Shown here: positions 34,444 through 41,221 of the stretch, in pieces | Numbering within the stretch: position 1 is the first letter of the stretch | Layout: every line of letters begins with the position of its first letter | DNA from: DTKD01 sp964494345 | GTDB taxonomy: Bacteria; Armatimonadota; UBA5829 | NCBI GenBank assembly: GCA_964494345.1 | Contig: CAZBSI010000004.1 | Span: 319,753-383,752, forward strand | DNA: 64,000 nucleotides | Reading direction: 5' to 3' | Notes under the pieces: model-generated | Told to the model about the DNA's origin: nothing | What the model saw: only the letters and a program-made list of their open reading frames with translations | Databases searched by the model: none | Translations under genes and position numbers: made by a program

Positions 34444-35430
34444 TTATTCGAAATATACGACGCGAGATTTTTTGTATTCTTTGACTGTGCGAAGGATTTT
34501 ATAGTCCTGAGCGCCGGAAGATGCGCAGAGATCGGAGATTATCCTGCTGATTTCGTCTTCGGTGCGGCCATGGATCATGGTGTAGAGCGGATATGGCCAA
34601 TCAGAACTGATCGGTCGTTGATAGCAGTGGCTTACTGCGTCGTGTTCGGCCATAATTTCGCCGATTCGTGTAATTTGATCATCTTCAACGCGCCAGCAGA
34701 CCATCGCATTTGCGCCGTAGCCCGCTTTCTGGTGACGCAACACCGCGGCAAAGCGCCTCATTGTGCCGGACTTTAGAAATTGATCTGCATGTTCTAACAA
34801 CGCAGATTCGTCCATATTCACCTGCAGCGCAAGCTCCGCGAAGGGCGAATCCACGATTGGAATATCCTTTTGCAACGCGCGAACAGCGGCGATTTGAGCT
34901 TCTGAGAGAGACGATATGTTTGGCTCAGCTTTCTGAGTAGCGGGTATGCGCGGTTCAGGGCTGGCGTCGGACATGCCGAAAAATACGCCGATCTTGAAGA
35001 GTCGGATGGAGGGCAGAAGAATGTAAGACACCACCGATTTGTCGCGAGCGAGAGCTTCGACCTCGGCCGCGATGTCTTTATCAGGGCCAACGGTTATGGT
35101 GAACCATAAATTATATTCGTTATCTCGAGAGTAGCAGTGACTGACCCCTGAGTGGGCTGACACGGACTCGGCGACGCAATCGAGGCTCTGCGGCTCCACT
35201 TTGAATGCCACGAGGGTGCTGGAGTAACCAAGTGCGCGAGAGTCGAAGATCGCGCTGATCTGGCGGATGATACGCTCTGACTTTAGCCTCTTGATGCGTT
35301 TGATTACATCCTCTGCGGTGATATCCAGCCGCTGAGCTATGGAGGCGAATGGTAAGGATACCATAGGAAAATCCGCCTGCAGGATGTCAAGAAGTTTCGC
35401 GTCTATAGGATTGATGTCTTTTACCATCAT
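34444..35430 (-). CDS. Siroheme decarboxylase, AhbA-AhbB type fused in one chain
   Basis: About 328 residues from ATG 35430 (a second ATG follows immediately). Two Lrp/AsnC-like modules are joined by a linker near residues 155-170 that is rich in Pro and Glu. The first starts INPIDAKLLDILQADFPMVSLPFASIAQRL and has the substrate part VSHCYSRDNEYNLWFTITV; the second starts SLSEAQIAAVRALQKDIPIV and has MRRFAAVLRHQKAGYGANAMVCW and SHCYQRPISSDWPYPLYTMIHG. These are hallmarks of AhbA/AhbB and NirD/L/G/H enzymes, which decarboxylate siroheme on the way to haem or haem d1. Usually they are separate or paired genes. No other haem gene is adjacent. Confidence 0.85.
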   Translation of the reverse strand: MMVKDINPIDAKLLDILQADFPMVSLPFASIAQRLDITAEDVIKRIKRLKSERIIRQISAIFDSRALGYSSTLVAFKVEPQSLDCVAESVSAHSGVSHCYSRDNEYNLWFTITVGPDKDIAAEVEALARDKSVVSYILLPSIRLFKIGVFFGMSDASPEPRIPATQKAEPNISSLSEAQIAAVRALQKDIPIVDSPFAELALQVNMDESALLEHADQFLKSGTMRRFAAVLRHQKAGYGANAMVCWRVEDDQITRIGEIMAEHDAVSHCYQRPISSDWPYPLYTMIHGRTEDEISRIISDLCASSGAQDYKILRTVKEYKKSRVVYFE

Positions 35431-35436
35431 AGGGAC

Positions 35437-35442
35437 ATTATA
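35437..35442 (-). promoter_or_regulatory. -10 box directly before the siroheme decarboxylase start (possible leaderless mRNA)
   Basis: TATAAT on the minus strand ends six bases before the first ATG at 35430, and no Shine-Dalgarno sequence lies between them. A TTGGGT at about 35462-35467 is a poor -35. Transcription from this box would start at or next to the ATG. Confidence 0.4.
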
Positions 35443-35595
35443 CAACGAAGTAGAGTGATGTACCCAACCTCCAACTTCTAAATACAAACCTCCAACAGGA
35501 AGGGATTGGGTGGTGGGGTGTATTAGCTATATTTAGGATCGAACGTGAAGCCAGTCCGTATTCCAAAATTGAGACTGGTTTCGCAGGAGGCTATA

Positions 35596-36279
35596 TTGAT
35601 TCGATTGATGACTTACAACATTCGTGGCTGCATTGGAATGGACAATCAAACGTCCGTCGAACGCATAGCCGAGGTGATTCGGGAATCCCATGCGCGAGTG
35701 GTGTGTTTGCAGGAAGTACATACGCTGCGAAAAGTATCACAGTTTACCGACCAGCCTATTGAGCTGGCCAAGCTTCTGAATATGCGAGTGGCTTATCAGG
35801 TCAACTATCGCGAGGGAGCAGGCGGATTGGGAAACGCCATTCTGACCACTCTGGAGGTGGAGCATACTCGATCGCATATACTCACCAGCAAAGGTGAACA
35901 GCGCGGATTTCTGGAAGTCGGTTTGCGAGCGCCTGAGGGTGCTTTTACCGTATTGACCACGCATCTTGGCTTGAGTGGTGACGAACGTCTGAACCAGGCA
36001 AAGGAAATCACTGAGGTGATGAAGACTATCAAGAACCCGAAATTGGTCTGCGGAGATTTGAACGCGGAACCGAAAGAGGAACCTATACTGGAACTAATCA
36101 ATGCTTGTGGGCTGACGGATGCCGATGCGGATGGGGAGTTGACGTTTGATGCAGGTAAACCGCATAAACGAATCGACTATGTATTGACAGATTCTGCATT
36201 CAGTGTGATGGGCACGAAGGTGGTAAAGACGACGGCCTCAGATCACTTGCCGTTGATTGCCGATTTGAGTCTACTATAA
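35596..36279 (+). CDS. Endonuclease/exonuclease/phosphatase family protein
   Basis: 227 residues from the TTG at 35596, preceded by AGGAGG five bases away; codons back to 35545 are unlikely. The fold motifs are MTYNIRGCIGMD at the start, VCLQEVH with the metal-binding glutamate, TTHLG, CGDLNAEPKE (the GDxN motif) and the closing ASDHLPLIADL with Asp-His. Members cleave phosphodiesters in DNA, RNA or lipids; the substrate here is unknown. Confidence 0.88.
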   Translation: MIRLMTYNIRGCIGMDNQTSVERIAEVIRESHARVVCLQEVHTLRKVSQFTDQPIELAKLLNMRVAYQVNYREGAGGLGNAILTTLEVEHTRSHILTSKGEQRGFLEVGLRAPEGAFTVLTTHLGLSGDERLNQAKEITEVMKTIKNPKLVCGDLNAEPKEEPILELINACGLTDADADGELTFDAGKPHKRIDYVLTDSAFSVMGTKVVKTTASDHLPLIADLSLL

Positions 36280-36314
36280 AAAACATCGAGCCTGCCGTGT
36301 TGTGCAGGCTCGAT
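36278..36314 (-). terminator. Bidirectional terminator between converging genes
   Basis: ATCGAGCCTGC (36285-36295) pairs perfectly with GCAGGCTCGAT (36304-36314). On the minus strand six T residues follow (complement of 36278-36283), ending the zinc-ribbon transcript; on the plus strand it stands just after the phosphodiesterase-like gene. Confidence 0.85.
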
Positions 36315-36335
36315 AGACCGTGATTAAATAAAAAG

Positions 36336-36512
36336 TTAAGCGGCTTTTTTCCGGCCACGGGAGGCCAGGCGCTCTTTTATGGTTTCATCGCTCATCTGCA
36401 AGGCTTCGTGCTTAGGAGCGGTGTTGGTGCATTGCCGGCATACCCAGTCTGCCAAACCGGCGAGGTGTTCCGGCACATTTTTTATCTCGTTTCCGCATTT
36501 CCTGCAACGCAT
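36336..36512 (-). CDS. Small zinc ribbon protein
   Basis: 58 residues from ATG 36512, with AGGA six bases upstream. Two CxxC pairs (MRCRKCGNEI and VCRQCTNTA) would bind one zinc. The C-terminal half is basic and helical, ending GRKKAA. No specific family is recognised. A dedicated terminator follows. Confidence 0.75.
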   Translation of the reverse strand: MRCRKCGNEIKNVPEHLAGLADWVCRQCTNTAPKHEALQMSDETIKERLASRGRKKAA

Positions 36513-36708
36513 TTTAATTCCTACTTTCTGCTGCCAGGCCCACCATATAAGGCCCACCCGCTGCAGTTTGCCTTAAAGGAAGTGGCATCGCTTGCACGAT
36601 AGCACATCCTTATTTTAAATACCCTAAATCGTCAGTTGCTTAATATACGATGTGAGAAATACGTGCGTTCCCCGTAATATTAACAGGGTGCTTGCAAGTC
36701 GGATGACA

Positions 36709-37710
36709 TCAGGGGAGTTCTTCGCGATAATCGCGGGACATAAGCTCAAGAACCGCGGGTTTCGGGGATTTGCCGTTGAACAGAACCTCGTATATCTGTT
36801 CGCATATCGGCATAGATACCTGTAATGTTTGGCTGAGGTGAAAAGCTGCCTGGCAGGAAGGCATTCCTTCCGCAACCTGGCCTAGCGCGTCGAGGCTTTC
36901 GTCGATGCCCTTCCCCTGCCCCAGCATTCTACCGAGTCGCAGGTTTCTGGAGAGCGGGCTGGAACACGTTGCCATAAGGTCGCCAAGACCGGAAAGGCCC
37001 GTAAAAGTCTTATCGTCAGCCCCAAGCGCGGTTCCGAGACGAATCATCTCGACGAGGCCTCGCGTGACAAGCGTGGCCTTGGTGTTGTCCCCATAGCCAA
37101 GCCCGTCGGAGATACCCGCGCCGATTGCGTATATATTTTTTAGAGCGCCGCCGAGTTCGACACCTGCGATGTCCCGGCTTCGATAAGCTCGCAGGCTAAT
37201 TGTGGAGAAGAGGGATTGGGCTTTTACCGCATTGTCGGGAATCGCCGATGCGACGACGGTGGCCGTGGGCACGTCGTTTGCAAGCTCGACGGCAAGGTTA
37301 GGACCAGAAAGTGCAACGCAACCTTGTCCGGCTTCTTCGCCGAGGAGTTGGCCGATTACTTCTGAGCCTCGCAAACCTGTCCCGCTCTCCAGCCCCTTGC
37401 CCGCATGTACTAACAATATATCCGGGCTGATGGCTCCCTTCAATTGCATCAGCACCTCGCGAACGCCTTTGCTGGGTATGGCGAGAACAACTGTGCTGGC
37501 GTCCTCAATTGCGCGATTTATATCAGAGGTTGCAAAGACTGAATCTGGCAGCCTTATTCCAGGTAGGTATTGGGAATTTTCGCGCGCGGATTCGATATCC
37601 TGTGCAAGGGAATCCCTGCGCGCCCATAGAGTAACCTGATATCCTTTTTTTCCCAGCAGCACAGCGAGGGCGGTTCCCCAACTGCCGGCACCGATCATCG
37701 CGATTTTCAT
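36709..37710 (-). CDS. gpsA: Glycerol-3-phosphate dehydrogenase [NAD(P)+]
   Basis: 333 residues. The N-terminal dinucleotide motif is GAGSWGTALA at 7-16; the catalytic region is GVELGGALKNIYAIGAGISDGLGYGDNTKA, here seen as LGGALKNIYAIG and GYGDNTKATL, followed by GLSGLGDLMATC. It makes sn-glycerol 3-phosphate for phospholipids. It is the last gene of the long minus-strand block that begins at the DegT aminotransferase. Confidence 0.96.
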   Translation of the reverse strand: MKIAMIGAGSWGTALAVLLGKKGYQVTLWARRDSLAQDIESARENSQYLPGIRLPDSVFATSDINRAIEDASTVVLAIPSKGVREVLMQLKGAISPDILLVHAGKGLESGTGLRGSEVIGQLLGEEAGQGCVALSGPNLAVELANDVPTATVVASAIPDNAVKAQSLFSTISLRAYRSRDIAGVELGGALKNIYAIGAGISDGLGYGDNTKATLVTRGLVEMIRLGTALGADDKTFTGLSGLGDLMATCSSPLSRNLRLGRMLGQGKGIDESLDALGQVAEGMPSCQAAFHLSQTLQVSMPICEQIYEVLFNGKSPKPAVLELMSRDYREELP

Positions 37711-37725
37711 AGCAAGCCCATTTGA

Positions 37726-38841
37726 TTATGGATTGATATACACCCTCGGCACACGACTTGTGATGGCGGTAAATGTTTCATCTGAGATTGTGCCAGCCTT
37801 CTCGGCCACATTGTCTGCGCTGAGATACTCATAACCTCCGCCGATGAGAATCACTTCATCGCCAACAGATACACCCTCGACGTCGGTCACATCAATCATA
37901 ATTTGATCCATGCAAACACGTCCGATTAGAGGGACTCGCGTTCCGCGTACCGCCGCCTCTCCGCGGTTGGAGAGTGCGCGCTGGTATCCGTCCGCATAGC
38001 CTATGGGCAGCGTGGCGACCTTCGACCGGCGTTTTAGTGTGTAAGTCCGTCCATAACCCACCGCGGTCCCTGCATCGGCCTCTTTTAGAAAGACGATTCG
38101 GGTTTTCAGGGTCATCGCCTCACGAATAGGCAATACGTGTGCGCAGCGGCGACATGGAGAGCCGCCGTAGATCATAATCCCCGGTCTGACCGCATTAAAA
38201 TAAGACTCCGGATAAGCCATAATGCCTGCGCTGTTTGCCGCGTGGGCTATGGGGACGGGAATCGAATGGAACTTGAGTGCGCTGATAGCTTTCGTGAACA
38301 TCGCTATCTGCAGCAGCGTGAACGAACGATCCTCTTCGTCGGCGCAGGGAAAATGTGTGAAGACGCCCCCTAGCTTCAGGCCCGGCATCATTCTTACCAG
38401 CCGGGCAAATGCCAGGGTTTCTTCGGGAGCAACGCCTATTCTGCCCATACCCGTGTCGACTTTAATGTGTACGCCGACAGTCTTTTGCTGGGCAACAGCA
38501 GCCTCTGAAACGGCACGCGCATATTCCAAATCGCTGACCGTGCTTGTCAAATTGTGCCGGACGATTTCCGGGGCACAGTCGACTGGTGAGCAGCCGAGAA
38601 TTAGAACCGGCTCCTTGAAGCCAGCGTCACGAAGTTCGACGCCTTCGTCTGGTGTGGCAACGCATAACGCATCCGCGCCTGCCTGAACGCAAGCCCTGCT
38701 GACTTCGATTGCGCCGTGTCCATAGCCGTTGGCCTTGACCGCCGGCATTATGCGGACTTTAGGCCCGACTCTTTTGCGAATCACTTTGATGTTGTCTCTT
38801 ATCGCGGATAGATCGACCTCCGCATAAGTTGGTCGCATCAT
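37726..38841 (-). CDS. alr: Alanine racemase
   Basis: 371 residues (a second ATG follows the first at once). The PLP lysine is in VKANGYGHGA near residue 38, the second catalytic residue is the tyrosine in AVGYGRTYTLKR, and PIGYADGYQRAL and the C-terminal VCMDQIMIDV are typical. It supplies D-alanine for peptidoglycan. It starts seven bases after the FAH-family gene and is followed 15 bases later by gpsA. Confidence 0.96.
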   Translation of the reverse strand: MMRPTYAEVDLSAIRDNIKVIRKRVGPKVRIMPAVKANGYGHGAIEVSRACVQAGADALCVATPDEGVELRDAGFKEPVLILGCSPVDCAPEIVRHNLTSTVSDLEYARAVSEAAVAQQKTVGVHIKVDTGMGRIGVAPEETLAFARLVRMMPGLKLGGVFTHFPCADEEDRSFTLLQIAMFTKAISALKFHSIPVPIAHAANSAGIMAYPESYFNAVRPGIMIYGGSPCRRCAHVLPIREAMTLKTRIVFLKEADAGTAVGYGRTYTLKRRSKVATLPIGYADGYQRALSNRGEAAVRGTRVPLIGRVCMDQIMIDVTDVEGVSVGDEVILIGGGYEYLSADNVAEKAGTISDETFTAITSRVPRVYINP

Positions 38842-38847
38842 GATTCT

Positions 38848-39852
38848 TTACACCAACCTGATGTCGTTGTCGTCATCGTCAAGATCGTCAAGATCGTCAA
38901 AGTCGCCGAGACCATCGATATCGTCGAAATCACCGAATTCTTCAATATAATCTTCTTCGGACATCACCTGATTTCGAAGCGTGCCGACTCCCTCGACAAT
39001 CACCTCCATAGTGTCTCCAATTTCAACGGGCTGCATACCTTCCGGAGTGCCGGTTGTAATGACGTCGCCGGGGTATAAGCAGTGATAGCGTGATATCCAG
39101 CTTATCAAGAACGGAATGTCGAAGGTCATGGAGCGAGTGTTGTCCTTTTGGCGAGTCTCACCGTTGACTTTTAATTCCACATCGACGTGTAACGGATCCG
39201 GCAGCTCGTCGGGTGTTACAATATATGGCCCCATCGGGCAGAATGTGTCGATGCCCTTGCTGCGAAGCCAGGGATGTGAGTTGGCGAGGTCGGTGTATTG
39301 AAGGTCGCGGGCTGTGACGTCATTGAGACATGTATAGCCAGCGACATAGGACATGGCCTCTTCAACCGGAATATCTGAGCCACAATAGCCTATGATTACC
39401 GCAAGCTCGGCTTCCGGGTCGACGCGGGTGAGGAAGTCTTTGTATACAACAGGGTGGTCAGGGCCGACGACTGCGGTGGGAGCTTTACTGAATATGATCG
39501 GCTCTTTCGGAGGCTCGTGGCCGCTCTCGCGTGCATGGGCGGGATAATTACGGCCGAGGGCGTAGATGGCGCCTGGTCTTGGTATCGGAGGGAGCAATTC
39601 ATACCGGGTATGCAAAATATCAAAAACCAAATCACGGCTTTCCAGAAATTGCTCTACATCGTTCAGCAATTCAGGAGTTATCCCCTCAAAAGACAACAGC
39701 TCGAGCATATTTGTCGGAATTGCCGGCAACTCCTCTACAGCGAGGGAATATATCTCCAGCGCCTTAGTAAGATCAATTACGCCGTGAAGGTCTTCTCTGT
39801 AAATCCCAATCGATTCGTGGCTGAAAGAGGTTCGGAAAGTCACTAGTTTCAT
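38848..39852 (-). CDS. Fumarylacetoacetate hydrolase family protein with acidic tail
   Basis: 334 residues from ATG 39852, which has AGGCGG upstream; a GTG at 39861 is less likely. The FAH core is YALGRNYPAHARESG, FSKAPTAVVGPDHPV, the metal-binding VDPEAELAVIIG and the closing YPGDVITTGTPEGM. Such enzymes split or decarboxylate 3-oxo acids from aromatic or sugar breakdown. The last 35 residues are nearly all Asp, Glu, Phe, Gly and Leu (EFGDFDDIDGLGDFDDLDDL and on), encoded by short tandem repeats, and are not part of the family. Confidence 0.88.
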   Translation of the reverse strand: MKLVTFRTSFSHESIGIYREDLHGVIDLTKALEIYSLAVEELPAIPTNMLELLSFEGITPELLNDVEQFLESRDLVFDILHTRYELLPPIPRPGAIYALGRNYPAHARESGHEPPKEPIIFSKAPTAVVGPDHPVVYKDFLTRVDPEAELAVIIGYCGSDIPVEEAMSYVAGYTCLNDVTARDLQYTDLANSHPWLRSKGIDTFCPMGPYIVTPDELPDPLHVDVELKVNGETRQKDNTRSMTFDIPFLISWISRYHCLYPGDVITTGTPEGMQPVEIGDTMEVIVEGVGTLRNQVMSEEDYIEEFGDFDDIDGLGDFDDLDDLDDDDNDIRLV

Positions 39853-39876
39853 CTTTTTCACCCGCCTGGTTTGTTA

Positions 39877-40389
39877 TTAATGCAACTCGATAGCCATTGC
39901 CCTCGCCGGAGCCGTGCATAAATCCCGGTATTTCAATGGCAACACAGCGAGCCGCACTATTTCATCTTTCAGTTCCTGTATATTACTAAGGCAGCAGGCC
40001 AATACGCAACCATTTTGCAACAATAAATCCGCCGCGTTAGAAGTCAATGGGAAATCGGCCGCGACTGTACGCACACCGCCTTCTAACAAATAGGCAGCAG
40101 CCTCAACTGTAAGCTGCGGAGCGTTTGTGAAAACTCCCGCGATATGAGCATCCATCCAACCTGTGTGCAGTATGCATGCTGCGATGTCAGCTACTCCTGT
40201 TTTGGTAAGATCGGCACGGTCGACTTGGTCGGTTGAACGTCTATGTGTGACGTCTATGACGGTAGCCAGAGGCAGCAGGTAATCAGGTGGGATGCCGTCG
40301 ATTGGTTTGGCGTAACGAACGCTCAGGCCATTGATATCATCTGCCGGAATGTTGCCGGTGATGGAATGGGTAAGATCGACGATCCTCAT
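39877..40389 (-). CDS. Cyclase-like protein lacking the metal-binding motif
   Basis: 170 residues. The start MRIVDLTHSITGNIPADD and later ACILHTGWMDAH, LTVEAAAYLLEGGVRTVAADFPLTS and LPLKYRDLCTAPARAMAIEL match the kynurenine formamidase/cyclase family (PF04199). The HxGTHxDxPxH stretch that should follow about residue 50 is missing; the sequence goes from VIDVTHRRSTD straight to the strand before HTGW. The usual length is 200-220. It may be non-catalytic or a divergent enzyme. It overlaps the preceding amidohydrolase by four bases. Confidence 0.7.
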   Translation of the reverse strand: MRIVDLTHSITGNIPADDINGLSVRYAKPIDGIPPDYLLPLATVIDVTHRRSTDQVDRADLTKTGVADIAACILHTGWMDAHIAGVFTNAPQLTVEAAAYLLEGGVRTVAADFPLTSNAADLLLQNGCVLACCLSNIQELKDEIVRLAVLPLKYRDLCTAPARAMAIELH

Positions 40390-41198
40390 AGCCCATAGAT
40401 TCGAGCCGCGTTGGCACTTAGTACCTGCGTGAGTTGGTCATCGTTTAGTTTAGAAAATGCCAGCCTGCCGATCTGTATGCGACAGTCCAAAAATGGGATG
40501 TCGGTGCCGAAAAGGGTGCGGTCGGCCCCTACTCCGTCGACGATTGTCTCGACAAGGTCTAAATTTGCAGTGGAAGCGGCGAGATCGAAGTAGGCGTTTG
40601 AGACCTCCTTTGCGACTTGCGCACAAAGCGCAGCCCCGGCATAACCGAATCCGCAGTGGCCTATGATTACTTTCGTATTCGGATATTGGGCCGCGCACTT
40701 ACCAGCCTGGGTCACGCTGCAGTGAGGGCCGCCGGAATCTGTGTGCGTCAGAACGGCCAATTTGTGTTCATCGGCATATTCCCACGCAACGCGATACCCT
40801 TCGCCGTCGATTGGATGAAGATGGCAGGAAGGGTGATATTTGATAGCAATCATACCGGCGTCGAAGCAGCGATTAAGCTCGTCGCGAAGCTCAGAAGCTG
40901 GAAAGTTGGGATTGACAGCGCAGAAGCCGAGTATGCGGCCGGGGAACTCCTTCATAGCCTGGATAACCTCGCTGTTGCCGGCGCGATACTCGGTGCTGAT
41001 TCCGGCACACGCGCTCGATATGCAGCACTCGACCCCAACTCTATCCATCATACGAACCATATCGGCAGCGGTGTGCTGAGGAATATAGAAGTTGTGCCAG
41101 TAGCCTAGATGAGCGTGAGCGTCGATAATACGAAACGCCGTTACGGGTTTGCCCTCAAGCACCTCTTCTCGCATCTTCTGTCTTTTATTGCAACTCAT
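40386..41198 (-). CDS. Amidohydrolase family protein (metal-dependent, PF04909-like)
   Basis: 270 residues from ATG 41198 with GGGA upstream. The barrel begins FRIIDAHAHLGYW (the HxH motif), continues GFCAVNPN, AIKYHPSCHLHPIDG, LAVLTHTDSGGP, VIIGHCGFGY and ends LLFGTDIP-like TLFGTDIPFLD, the aspartate ligand. Such enzymes hydrolyse or decarboxylate carboxylated substrates. The reaction here is unknown. It lies between the DNA methyltransferase and the cyclase-like gene. Confidence 0.85.
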   Translation of the reverse strand: MSCNKRQKMREEVLEGKPVTAFRIIDAHAHLGYWHNFYIPQHTAADMVRMMDRVGVECCISSACAGISTEYRAGNSEVIQAMKEFPGRILGFCAVNPNFPASELRDELNRCFDAGMIAIKYHPSCHLHPIDGEGYRVAWEYADEHKLAVLTHTDSGGPHCSVTQAGKCAAQYPNTKVIIGHCGFGYAGAALCAQVAKEVSNAYFDLAASTANLDLVETIVDGVGADRTLFGTDIPFLDCRIQIGRLAFSKLNDDQLTQVLSANAARIYGL

Positions 41199-41221
41199 AA
41201 TTATCCCAACTTTCGAATTGA

